Made by a program: the position numbers and the translations under genes | Shown here: piece by piece, positions 16,805-24,582 of the stretch | How the letters are laid out: the number at the start of each line of letters is the position of its first letter | Numbering within the stretch: the stretch's first letter is position 1 | Notes under the pieces: generated by a model | The model's input: the letters and a program-made list of their open reading frames with translations, nothing else | Database searches by the model: none | Told to the model about the DNA's origin: nothing | Assembly: GCF_004745645.1 (NCBI RefSeq) | Contig: NZ_SRMB01000001.1 | Coordinates: 62,001-126,000 of the forward strand | Origin: Hymenobacter metallicola | GTDB taxonomy: Bacteria > Bacteroidota > Bacteroidia > Cytophagales > Hymenobacteraceae | Direction of reading: 5' to 3' | DNA length: 64,000 bases

Positions 16805-17869
16805 ATGTCTGCCCCCGCCTCTACTGTATCTCCCGCGCAAGCTTCCCGGCCGTGGCTGCGGCTGATGCTGATGCTACTGGCCGTGTCGGCTGCCATCAGC
16901 TTGTTCACCTGCCGGCAGTGCTTCGATACTCCCCGGGAGCTGCTGATCAACTTCCTGCTGACGGCCCTGTACACCGTTGGCCTGTGGCTGACCAACGGCT
17001 ACTCCGTCGATTGGCTAAACAAATACGTGGGCTGGAAGCAGGCCCCGGGCAAGCGGCTGGTGCTGACCCTGGTGGTGTCGTTGGTCGGGTCGTTGGCCGT
17101 CATTGTGCTCGTCCGCCTGGGCTACATCCTCTACCGGGGCCAGGACCCACGGCGCCTGTTCTCGGCGGCCTATATCGACGGCTATATTTTTCCGCTGGTC
17201 ATCACCGTTATCTGCTCGTTGTTTATGCACAGCCGCTCGTTTTTGCTCGGCTGGCGCGAGGCCGTGGTGCGCAACGAGCGGCTGCAAAAGGAAATGGCCC
17301 AGGCCGAGGCCGAGTCGTTGCGCCAGCAGCTCGACCCGCACTTTATGTTCAACGCCCTGAACGCGCTGACCTCCCTGGTGGAAGAGGAGCCCAAGCTGGC
17401 CGTGCGCTTCATCCGCCAGCTTTCCCAGGTCTACCGCTACGTGCTCGATGCCCGGCAGCGGGAGGTGGTGCCCCTGGCCGACGAGCTGGAGTTTGCCCAG
17501 TCCTACCTGTTTCTGCAGAACATCCGCTACGGCGAGGCGCTGCGGGTAGAGCTACCGGAGAGCAGCGCAGTGCCGGCCAACGGGGTAGTACCACCCCTGA
17601 GCTTGCAGCTGCTGCTGGAAAATGCCCTGAAGCACAACGCGGCCAGCATAAGCCAGCCCCTGCACCTGCGCATTGCCATCGACAGCGCCGGCAAATGCCT
17701 GACGGTAAGCAACACGCTGCGCCCGCGCCGCCTCGGGCCCGGCGAATCCCTGGGCATTGGCCTGCCCAACCTGACGGCCCGCTACGCCCATCTCACCGCC
17801 GAACCCGTGCGCGTGGAGCGCACCGAGGCCGAATTTATAGTAACCTTACCCGTGCTGTCAATCTGTTAA
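16805..17869 (+). CDS. LytS-type membrane histidine kinase
   Basis: Sensor kinase of the LytS/YehU class, 354 aa, partner of the following LytTR regulator. Four hydrophobic helices occupy about residues 18-140; the His_kinase domain carries His179 in LDPHFMFNALNAL, and the ATPase domain shows LLLENALKHN and LGIGLPNLTARY. Frame extension upstream reaches 16664 but would overlap the strong hairpin; ATGs at 16766 and 16805 are both possible. I choose 16805 because a -7-like TATCTTG lies at about 16757-16763. It sits 47 bp before the regulator gene, so an operon is likely. Confidence 0.85.
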   Translation: MSAPASTVSPAQASRPWLRLMLMLLAVSAAISLFTCRQCFDTPRELLINFLLTALYTVGLWLTNGYSVDWLNKYVGWKQAPGKRLVLTLVVSLVGSLAVIVLVRLGYILYRGQDPRRLFSAAYIDGYIFPLVITVICSLFMHSRSFLLGWREAVVRNERLQKEMAQAEAESLRQQLDPHFMFNALNALTSLVEEEPKLAVRFIRQLSQVYRYVLDARQREVVPLADELEFAQSYLFLQNIRYGEALRVELPESSAVPANGVVPPLSLQLLLENALKHNAASISQPLHLRIAIDSAGKCLTVSNTLRPRRLGPGESLGIGLPNLTARYAHLTAEPVRVERTEAEFIVTLPVLSIC

Positions 17870-17916
17870 TTCTGACAGGAGCGCCTGCGCCTATTCAACC
17901 ACATTAGCCCATTCCA

Positions 17917-18696
17917 ATGAACGCCTTCGTGATTGAAGACGAGCCGCTGGCGGCCAAGCGCCTGACGGACCTGCTGCGCCGCCAGAACCCGCCCGTGCAG
18001 GTGCGCGCCACCGCCGACTCGGTGGAAGCCGCCGTAGTACTGCTGCAAACGGCTTCTTCGCCGCCCGACGTGCTGTTTCTGGATATTCACCTCTCCGATG
18101 GGCTGAGCTTCGAGCTGTTCGAGAAGACGGAGGTGCGCTGCCCGGTTATCTTCACTACGGCTTACGATGCCTATGCCCTGCGCGCCTTTAAGGTGAACAG
18201 CATCGACTATTTGCTCAAGCCCATTGATGAGGAGGAGCTGCAGGCCGCCTTGCACAAGCTCCAGAATCTGCAGCGTACCGCGGCTGCCCCGGCCCCCAGC
18301 TTCGACGCCACGCTGCTGAACCAGGTATTGCAGCAGCTCCAGCCCCAGAATCAGTATAAAAAGCAGTTTGTGGTGAAAGTAGGGGAGCATCTGAAGGTAA
18401 TTCCGGTGGAAAGCATCAGCTACTTCTTCAGCCTGGAAAAAGCCACCTTCCTGCAAACCCGCGAAAACCGCCGCTTCGTGGTCGACCAGACGCTGGAGCA
18501 ACTCGAGAAGCTACTCGACCCGCGCGAATTTTTCCGCCTGAACCGGGCCTACTTCGTGCAGCACGACGCCATTCAAGACATTATTCACTACACCAACAGC
18601 CGCCTGAAAACCGTGCTGGCCCCCGCCGCCCCCGAAGGCGACGTGCTCATTAGCCGCGAAAGAGTCCCCGCCTTCCGCGCCTGGCTGGAAAGGTGA
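17917..18696 (+). CDS. LytTR family response regulator
   Basis: DNA-binding response regulator, 259 aa. The receiver domain has the acidic pair (IEDEP), phosphoacceptor Asp56 (DVLFLDIHLSDG) and Lys (DYLLKPID); a linker follows; the LytTR domain fills about residues 150-257 (FVVKVGEHLKVIPVESISY, FFRLNRAYFV, VLISRERVPAFRAWL). LytTR proteins bind 9-bp direct repeats 12-13 bp apart, and two such sites lie at 13422 and 15792 in this same locus. Autogenous or local control is therefore likely (inference). Partner kinase is the preceding gene. Confidence 0.9.
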   Translation: MNAFVIEDEPLAAKRLTDLLRRQNPPVQVRATADSVEAAVVLLQTASSPPDVLFLDIHLSDGLSFELFEKTEVRCPVIFTTAYDAYALRAFKVNSIDYLLKPIDEEELQAALHKLQNLQRTAAAPAPSFDATLLNQVLQQLQPQNQYKKQFVVKVGEHLKVIPVESISYFFSLEKATFLQTRENRRFVVDQTLEQLEKLLDPREFFRLNRAYFVQHDAIQDIIHYTNSRLKTVLAPAAPEGDVLISRERVPAFRAWLER

Positions 18697-18772
18697 GGTG
18701 TTGCTGTGCGAATGTGGTTGAATAGGCCAAAGGTGAGAACGAAGGAGAATCGCCGTGCCATTACCAGGCGCA

Positions 18773-18917
18773 GCCGTGGCCATGCGTCTTCTGCGCAGCA
18801 CGAAATATTCTTTTAGTTAGAAAGCCCTTTACTCATCGACGAGTAAAGGGCTTTTCCCCTTAGAAGGCTGAGCACATTTCAGCGGACGGATGGCTTCGCG
18901 TTGCTCGCCAGGACACG
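18773..18917. repeat. Composite palindromic intergenic repeat, copy 2
   Basis: Left part (about 18773-18804) has the degenerate GGCCATGCGTCTTCTGCGCAG form; the inner hairpin AAAGCCCTTTACTC (18821-18834) pairs with 18841-18854 and runs into TTTTCCCC, so it can also act as a terminator between the two convergent regulator genes. The right arm (18880-18917) reads CAGCGGACGGATGGCTTC then a diverged CCAGGACAC. Confidence 0.75.
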
Positions 18918-18953
18918 AGTTTAGCACCTTCCTCGCAGTGGCACATCACCTCC

Positions 18954-19712
18954 TCAGCCTTCCAGCCAGTTTTTGAACGCGCCGGCTTTTTCCTTGCTGA
19001 TCATCACCTCCTCACTCGGGGCTGGCGTGAGGTCTAGCTTGAGCTTGCCGTTGAAGTGAGGGTGGAGGCGTTGCACGGCTTGCAGGTGGGCAATAAACTG
19101 GCGGTTGAGGCGGAAAAACTGACCGGGGTCCAGCAGGCTTTCCAGCTGCTCCAGGGTGTAGTCGACCACGAAGCGGCGGCCGTCGGTGGCTACCAGGGTC
19201 GTGACTTCGTGGCGGCTCTGAAACCAGGCCACGGCGCCGGCGGGCAGGGGCAGCAGCTGCTCCCCGCTGCGCACCAAAAACCGGGTTTTGTACTGCCGCT
19301 CGGCCCGGGGCAGACTGTCGCGCAGACTTTCCAGCTGCCGGGCCGGGGCCGTGGGCTGCCGCCATTCGCGCAGCTTGAGCAAAGCGGCCTGCAATTCGGC
19401 CAGCTTGATGGGTTTGAGCAGATAGTCGATGCTGTTGGCCTTGAACGCGCGCAGGGCGTAGGCATCGTAGGCCGTGGCAAAAATGACTGGGCTGCGCACC
19501 AGAATCTGGTCGAATACATCCAGGCTCAGGCCGTCGGCCAGCTGGATGTCGGAAATAATCAGGTCGGGGGCGGGGTGGTCGGTGAGCCAGGCTACGGCCC
19601 CGGCCACGCTGTCGAGCACGGCGGCCACGCGGGCCTCGGGAGCCGCCTGGAGCAGCAGGCGCTGCAGCCGTTCGGCGGCCGGGTACTCGTCTTCGAGCAG
19701 CAGTACGGTCAT
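18954..19712 (-). CDS. LytTR family response regulator (second system)
   Basis: Response regulator, 252 aa, paralogue of the one at 17917. The receiver shows LLLEDEYPAAERL, phosphoacceptor Asp55 (DLIISDIQLADG) and DYLLKPIK; the LytTR domain covers about 145-250 (FRLNRQFIAHLQ, VMISKEKAGAFKNWL). The ATG at 19712 overlaps the stop of the DoxX-like gene (ATGA, 19709-19712), implying translational coupling. Its kinase is two genes upstream at 20210-21238. It is the last gene of a six-gene operon and converges on the first LytTR system. Confidence 0.88.
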   Translation of the reverse strand: MTVLLLEDEYPAAERLQRLLLQAAPEARVAAVLDSVAGAVAWLTDHPAPDLIISDIQLADGLSLDVFDQILVRSPVIFATAYDAYALRAFKANSIDYLLKPIKLAELQAALLKLREWRQPTAPARQLESLRDSLPRAERQYKTRFLVRSGEQLLPLPAGAVAWFQSRHEVTTLVATDGRRFVVDYTLEQLESLLDPGQFFRLNRQFIAHLQAVQRLHPHFNGKLKLDLTPAPSEEVMISKEKAGAFKNWLEG

Positions 19713-20194
19713 GGGGTGGCGGTATTCAACGAGGCCAGCAGGGGCAGGTAGAGCGCAAAGTACCAGGTCCAGGCCATAAAGAGCAGCTGCAGCGGGATGC
19801 GCAGCCACAGGTAGGCCGGGCCGGGTCCGTCGAAGGTGCCGGTCTGGTAGTTGAGGCGGTGACGGGCGGCGTAGATGTTAGCCGGCAGAATCAGCAGGAA
19901 AAACCCCAGCAGCAGCCAGGCCGTGGCCGTCCGAAAACTGGGGAGCAGCAGCCCCCCGGCCGCCGCTATTTCCAGCCCCCCTGTGAGCAGGACCAGGGCC
20001 TGGCGGGCCGGTACAAACGGGGGCAGCATCTGCATCATGCCCCGGGTAAAGGCAAAGTGCGCCGCGCCGGTAAACAGCAGCATGGCGGCCATGGCACCCG
20101 TGCCGGCCACTACGTAGTTGGGGTGGCCCGCCAAAAGCAAAGACCCCACCGCCAGCAGGCCGAAAACGGTTACTAACACTACCAGAGGCTTCAT
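19709..20194 (-). CDS. DoxX-like membrane protein
   Basis: Four-helix inner-membrane protein, 161 aa, with DoxX-like pattern: AMLLFTGAAHFAFTRGMMQMLPPFVP at the second helix (read here as two pieces around HFAF), TGGLEIAAAGGLLLP, and FFLLILPANIYAARH. Family members take part in redox or thiosulfate metabolism or are of unknown role. It lies between the kinase (15 bp upstream) and the regulator (4-bp overlap) of the second LytTR system, an unusual placement that suggests a sensing or effector link (inference). Confidence 0.7.
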   Translation of the reverse strand: MKPLVVLVTVFGLLAVGSLLLAGHPNYVVAGTGAMAAMLLFTGAAHFAFTRGMMQMLPPFVPARQALVLLTGGLEIAAAGGLLLPSFRTATAWLLLGFFLLILPANIYAARHRLNYQTGTFDGPGPAYLWLRIPLQLLFMAWTWYFALYLPLLASLNTATP

Positions 20195-20209
20195 CGGGAA
20201 CAGGATGGC

Positions 20210-21238
20210 TTAAGCTGTCGGCAATAGGGGCAGGGCCACGGTGAAGGCTGCCGCCGTGGCCTCGATGCGTACCGGCTGCGGGGCCTGCAGCAGCTCGTAG
20301 CGGTGCACCGTGTTTTGCAGGCCCAGCCCGGTGCTGGGCCCGAGCCCGGCGGCGCGGGGGCGGAAGGAGTTTTGCACCTGCAGGTAGCCACTGGCTTCGT
20401 CGGCCGAAATGGTGATATCCAGCGGATGCTCCCGGCTGACCACGTTGTGCTTTAGGGCATTTTCCACCAGCAGCTGCACGCTCAATGGGGCCACGCGCCG
20501 GGTCAGCAGCTCGGCCGGAATGCGGTGCTGCACCCGCAGATTATCCCGGAAACGGGTTTTCTGCAGGGCCACGTAGGTTGCCACGAAAGCCAGCTCCTCG
20601 CCCAGGGGCACCGTGGCCTTTTCGCGGCTGAGCAGCACGTAGCGGTACACATCGGCCAGCTGCTCCACAAACTGCTGGGCGGGCGTGTTGGCCTCGTCAA
20701 TCAAAGCGGCCAGGGTATTGAGGCTGTTGAAAAGAAAATGTGGGTCGAGCTGATTTTGCAGGGCTTCGAGCTGACTTTGCACCCCGGCCTGGGTGAGCTG
20801 CTCGGCCCGGCGTACGTTGTGTTCCCACTGCTCAAAAAAATGGATGCTTTCGTAGAGCATGAGTACCAGCGTACCCGGTATCAGATTGAAGATAATCTGG
20901 TTGAGCAGGTCGCGGGGGGCCAGGGAAAAGTAGGGCGGCATGAGCAGGTGCATAAAGGCTACCAGAGCTACCGTGGCCACCGCCGTGTACAGCAGCCCGG
21001 TAGCAGCCAGCAGCCAAAGCCGGCGTCGGGTTTGCTCCACGGCCGGGTAGCGCCGCAGCAGCCCGGCCCAAATGGTGCGCGTGCCCAGCCACAGCGTAGC
21101 GGTGAAGAGCAATGAAACCGCCAGGTGCACCAGCAGCATGCTGGGCAGCGGCTCGGCGGGCAACTCGTCGAGGGTAAACAGGGTGATGAGCAGGGCCAGC
21201 AGCGGGATACCCAGCAAACGTAGTCGACGGTCGTTCAT
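20210..21238 (-). CDS. LytS-type membrane histidine kinase (second system)
   Basis: Sensor kinase of 342 aa with about four membrane helices in residues 8-130 and a His_kinase domain (His167 in LDPHFLFNSLNTL). The ATPase region shows QLLVENALKHN and GLGLQNTVHRY. The frame is open upstream to 21415, but the ATG at 21238 starts the natural membrane domain; the extension is Pro-rich and lacks family character. It is paired with the LytTR regulator at 18954 with a DoxX-like gene in between. Confidence 0.87.
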   Translation of the reverse strand: MNDRRLRLLGIPLLALLITLFTLDELPAEPLPSMLLVHLAVSLLFTATLWLGTRTIWAGLLRRYPAVEQTRRRLWLLAATGLLYTAVATVALVAFMHLLMPPYFSLAPRDLLNQIIFNLIPGTLVLMLYESIHFFEQWEHNVRRAEQLTQAGVQSQLEALQNQLDPHFLFNSLNTLAALIDEANTPAQQFVEQLADVYRYVLLSREKATVPLGEELAFVATYVALQKTRFRDNLRVQHRIPAELLTRRVAPLSVQLLVENALKHNVVSREHPLDITISADEASGYLQVQNSFRPRAAGLGPSTGLGLQNTVHRYELLQAPQPVRIEATAAAFTVALPLLPTA

Positions 21239-21279
21239 AGGGCAAAGATGCCGGGTGACGGGCAAAAAAGCAGCCGCCC

Positions 21280-21822
21280 TCAGCGGCCAGGGTGGCCCAC
21301 CGGCGGGTGGTTGGGCTCCTGGCGTAGGGCATGGCGCAGCAACGCCGGGACAACTAGGTGGTGAAAGGGTTGGATAAGTTGAAAATACCAGCGCCCCACC
21401 CAGTTGTGAAACCACACCAGCGTTGAGACGACCGCTGCGCGGCCGTCTTCGGCCAGCAGCACCGAAACCCGGAAGTCGAGGTGACGGTCATCCAGGCCCA
21501 GCACGACTTCGTGGGGGGCGGTGGCGAAAACCCGGAAGGCGCCGAGGCTGCTGCCCGGTACCAGGGCGGTGCCGTAGGGCGGACGAATGGTTTCGGGAAA
21601 CGTCGTGAGGCGGAGGGGGCGCACGAGCCAGTCGCGCAGGCGCATCAGGTACCGGATCCAGGCCGGAGTCTGCCCAAACAGCCGCCAGGTTAGGGCGGTG
21701 GCGTCGGCAGCCGCCCCGGCGGGTAGGGCTAGGCGGTAGGCATCGGTGTGGTCGGGGGCGGCGGCAGCCTGCAAACTGCTGCTGCTGGGCAAGGCAACGG
21801 CGCTAACGGAGAGGCGGGGCAT
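21280..21822 (-). CDS. DUF2867 family protein
   Basis: Soluble protein of 180 aa with the DUF2867 pattern: FGQTPAWIRYLMRLRDWLV, a Gly-rich middle, VVLGLDDRHLDFRVSVLL, and the C-terminal VWFHNWVGRWYFQLIQPFHH. The family is found alone or fused to NAD-binding epimerase-like domains; its function is unknown. It is in the operon 23232-18954, 27 bp after the 7-TM gene and 41 bp before the kinase. Confidence 0.72.
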   Translation of the reverse strand: MPRLSVSAVALPSSSSLQAAAAPDHTDAYRLALPAGAAADATALTWRLFGQTPAWIRYLMRLRDWLVRPLRLTTFPETIRPPYGTALVPGSSLGAFRVFATAPHEVVLGLDDRHLDFRVSVLLAEDGRAAVVSTLVWFHNWVGRWYFQLIQPFHHLVVPALLRHALRQEPNHPPVGHPGR

Positions 21823-21849
21823 GGGAACAACTGTAGGAATGGGACTTCG

Positions 21850-22725
21850 TTAGCTCAGCTTCCAGAAGGGCCGACCTTGTAGGGCATGAAAGTAAAGCCA
21901 GGCTACGGCCCCCACGTAGAGCAGGGTAAAGCCCAGCATGCCCAGGACCTGGGCCCGCTTGGGTAGTGCAAGAGCCGAGCGGCCCAGCAGCCAGCCGAAC
22001 AGGGGCAAAACCTGCAGGGCGTGCAGCCCCAGGAAGTGGGCGGCGCGCAGGTCGCCGTAGCGGGTGCTCCAGCCCAGGCCGGGCAAGCCCGGGCCCCCAT
22101 CGGCCCCGCCAATGGTGTGGCCCAGGTGATGAATCATGCTGCCCCCAATGGCGCTGCCCACCAGGAACACAACCAAGCCCAGGCGCATGCCCCACACGTA
22201 GGCCGCCGAGCCAAAAGGCCGGTGGCGCAGCATGAGCACCAAGGCCCACACCAGCAGCACCGTGTTGAGCATGATGAAAACGCCCATTGCGCTGAACAGC
22301 AGGCCATCCAGCGGGGTGCTGATGTTGAAATGCGAAGTAGTGCCCCGGGCGGCCTGCAGAAAGATAATGACCGTTTCAACCACGATGCTCACGGCGACGC
22401 CCCAACTGATGCGGCGTACCGCCCGCTCCGTAGGCGCCGGTAGGTCGGCCAGCAGCCAGCCCAGCGTCCAGAGGTAAATCAGGCCCGAGGCGGCAAACTT
22501 CAGGGGTTTAAACCATGCGTGCAGCCCCAGCACCAGCCGGTCGTCGAGGGGCAGCAGGGCCAGGGCCAGCGCGGCCAGCGCCACGTGCAGCCAGCCGGCG
22601 CCCGACAGAACAGGATTGCAGCGGTGCAGCACCCGCAGAAACTGGCGCACCGCGCCGGCCGGCTGGGGGGCGGTTGTCGGGGCGGGCTGGGTCCGGGCAG
22701 GCTCGGAGAATACTAGCGTTTTCAT
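21850..22725 (-). CDS. Multi-pass membrane protein of unknown function
   Basis: Integral membrane protein, 291 aa, with about seven hydrophobic helices and conserved-looking polar positions in membrane regions (HAWFKPLKFAASG, TTSHFNIST, MIHHLGHTIGG, HFLGLHALQ). Several histidines near helices could bind metal or haem, but I recognise no named family. The first 35 residues are Pro/Ala-rich and cytoplasmic by inference. It lies in the operon between the ABA4-like gene (48 bp upstream) and the DUF2867 gene. Confidence 0.65.
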   Translation of the reverse strand: MKTLVFSEPARTQPAPTTAPQPAGAVRQFLRVLHRCNPVLSGAGWLHVALAALALALLPLDDRLVLGLHAWFKPLKFAASGLIYLWTLGWLLADLPAPTERAVRRISWGVAVSIVVETVIIFLQAARGTTSHFNISTPLDGLLFSAMGVFIMLNTVLLVWALVLMLRHRPFGSAAYVWGMRLGLVVFLVGSAIGGSMIHHLGHTIGGADGGPGLPGLGWSTRYGDLRAAHFLGLHALQVLPLFGWLLGRSALALPKRAQVLGMLGFTLLYVGAVAWLYFHALQGRPFWKLS

Positions 22726-22773
22726 AGCTTAGAAAGAGTAAGGTCTGAAAAGAAGAAAGCCGCGGTGAATGGG

Positions 22774-23232
22774 TCAGACGGTGGCGGCCGGAGCCTCTAT
22801 GGCCGCCAGCGGATAAGCCCGGCGCAGCCCGAAGTAGAGTAGAAAGCCCACCGGACCCAGCAAAAAGGTCAGCAGCAGCACCGGTAGCAGCAACAGATGG
22901 GGCAGGCCCCGGCGCTGGGCATCCCGGCTAATCCAGGTGCCCACGGCCAAGTCGAAGCAGAGGTAGTGTACCCAACCGGCCAGCAGGGCCCAGGGGTCCT
23001 GAAACAGGGCTGCTACCTCGGGCAGGGAACTGAAGCCGCCCTGACTGGCCGCGCCGCCGGCATAGTGCCAGCCAATGCAGCCCGCGTAAAACACGGCCAG
23101 CAGCGCCGGCAAGGCCTCGCTACCAACTACCCAGCGCGTTACGCGCCAGCGCGGCGCCACCACGAGCAGCAGCCAGCCGGGGAGCACCAGATTATTGGCC
23201 AGCAAAAACAGGGATTCGGGAGTAAGCGTCAT
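22774..23232 (-). CDS. ABA4-like membrane protein
   Basis: Four-helix membrane protein, 152 aa, matching the ABA4-like (DUF4281) family: LFLLANNLVLPGWLLLVVAP, then FQDPWALLAGWVHYLCFDLAVGTW in helix three (given here only as a landmark), and FLLGPVGFLLYFGLR. In plants ABA4 is needed for neoxanthin formation; bacterial homologues are uncharacterised, though a carotenoid link is plausible in pigmented Bacteroidota. First gene of the 23232-18954 operon. The ATG at 23232 is chosen over upstream extension because homology begins there. Confidence 0.75.
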   Translation of the reverse strand: MTLTPESLFLLANNLVLPGWLLLVVAPRWRVTRWVVGSEALPALLAVFYAGCIGWHYAGGAASQGGFSSLPEVAALFQDPWALLAGWVHYLCFDLAVGTWISRDAQRRGLPHLLLLPVLLLTFLLGPVGFLLYFGLRRAYPLAAIEAPAATV

Positions 23233-23404
23233 AGCCAGGCGAGAAAGAATGTCTAAACTTCTGCAAAGTCGCCCGGTTGTGTAGCCGTAAACTGGGTGAA
23301 ACCGCCCGGGCCGGGGGTGAACCGGCCAAATTAACCAGGTGAGCTTCGGGCCTTGCCCGCTGCCCGGGCATAACTCCCACTGCCACCGTTCGTACCTTGG
23401 GCAC

Positions 23405-24091
23405 GTGAACCACTTGTTGAAAAAATGGCTGGGCCTGGGCCTGCTGATGGGGGGGCTGCCGGTAGTAGCCCCGGCCGCCACCGCGGATGACTCTTCCCGC
23501 GTCCGGCAGGCCCACCGCCGCGTTGTATTTCAGTTCGACAACCGCTACTCCATAATTGATGGCAAGCTGGTGGGTATCAACGGGCTGAAGCTGGCCGTGG
23601 AGTGGAAAGGACGGCTGCGGGCCGGCGCCGGGGGCTACCTGCTCAGCAACGGGATTCCCTCCCAGGAGGAAGTGCCCACCGGGCTGCCCACCGGCACCAC
23701 GGCCGAGCTGCGCTTCCGCTACGTGGCCGCCTACGCCGAATATCTTTTCATCCGGTCCAACCGCTGGGAGCTGAGCGCGCCCCTGCAGCTGGGCGTGGGC
23801 CGCTTCTTCACCAGCTTCGAGCACCCCGACGGCAACAAAAGCAAGGATGCCAAGTCGACGGTGTGGCTGCTGGAGCCCTCGGCTTCGAGCCACTTTCGGG
23901 TGTTTCCCTGGTTTGGCATTGGGGTGGGGGCCGGCTGGCGCGAAACCCTGTTCGTCGACCACAGCCTCGACGAAGCCCTGGACGGCCCCATCTTTTACGG
24001 CCGCGTCAAGCTGTTTCTGGGCGACTTATACAAAACGGCCCGCTTCAAGCGCAAGCTCTTTTCCCAGCAGCACTTCCGCTACCAGAATTAA
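23405..24091 (+). CDS. Exported outer-membrane-type hypothetical protein
   Basis: About 228 aa; signal sequence (KKWLGLGLLMGGLPVVAPAATA), then alternating strands ending in aromatic residues (FDNRYSIIDGKLVGINGLKLAVEW, cut here as landmark; YAEYLFIRSNRWELSAPL), consistent with a small beta-barrel or porin-like fold. There is no ATG at a sensible place: a GTG at 23405 is my choice, with a -7-like TACCTTGG just upstream at about 23393; TTG at 23414 is an alternative. It is divergent from the ABA4 operon and ends before a strong terminator. Confidence 0.6.
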   Translation: MNHLLKKWLGLGLLMGGLPVVAPAATADDSSRVRQAHRRVVFQFDNRYSIIDGKLVGINGLKLAVEWKGRLRAGAGGYLLSNGIPSQEEVPTGLPTGTTAELRFRYVAAYAEYLFIRSNRWELSAPLQLGVGRFFTSFEHPDGNKSKDAKSTVWLLEPSASSHFRVFPWFGIGVGAGWRETLFVDHSLDEALDGPIFYGRVKLFLGDLYKTARFKRKLFSQQHFRYQN

Positions 24092-24107
24092 CCCGGGCCA
24101 TCGACCA

Positions 24108-24147
24108 TAAAAAAACGCCTGCTCTCGGTAAGAGGCAGGCGTTTTTA
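24108..24147. terminator. Bidirectional terminator
   Basis: Stem AAAAACGCCTGCTCT / AGAGGCAGGCGTTTTT (24111-24125 with 24131-24146, one bulged G), 5-nt loop, A- and T-runs on both sides. It serves both convergent genes. Confidence 0.85.
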
Positions 24148-24166
24148 TGCTGTCCAAGAGCCCGGG

Positions 24167-24556
24167 TTACTTCGGGCCCGAGGAGGTCGTCAGGCGGCGC
24201 AGCAGGATGTGGGTGGCCTGCTGGTTTTTCACCCCGTTGGGCAAAGAATACACCTGCACTACTTCCCAGCCCAGCTTGCCCATGTAGTTGAGGGTGCTCA
24301 GCGGGGTCGAAAAAACTTCCAGCTTGCCGACCTCCCGCTTGGCCATGTCACTATCGCCGAGCTTTTCGTAGCCGAAGCCGAAGTCCACGAAAATGTCGCC
24401 GCCCTTGGTTTTGGTGGGTTCATTCAGAAATTCGGTCTTCAGCAGTTCGCAGTACTCGTAGCGAGCAGCGTTGAGGTTGGTGGTTTGCGCCAGCGAGGTC
24501 GTAGCGCGGCCTGCCAACAAGGAAAGAAGCAGGGCCGGAAAGAGAAGTTTTTTCAT
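24167..24556 (-). CDS. Exported DUF4177-like small protein
   Basis: 129 aa; signal peptide to about residue 23 (SLAQT), then a compact domain with YEYCELLKTEF, an acidic loop, and LGWEVVQVYSLPNG followed by THILLRR. The W-E-V-V strand and terminal L-R-R recall DUF4177-type proteins, whose role is unknown. It lies 26 bp after the dipeptidyl peptidase III gene and is probably its operon partner. The ATG at 24556 is chosen over a TTG at 24565. Confidence 0.6.
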   Translation of the reverse strand: MKKLLFPALLLSLLAGRATTSLAQTTNLNAARYEYCELLKTEFLNEPTKTKGGDIFVDFGFGYEKLGDSDMAKREVGKLEVFSTPLSTLNYMGKLGWEVVQVYSLPNGVKNQQATHILLRRLTTSSGPK

Positions 24557-24582
24557 AGGTGTCAAAAGGCAGGCCGAAAGCC

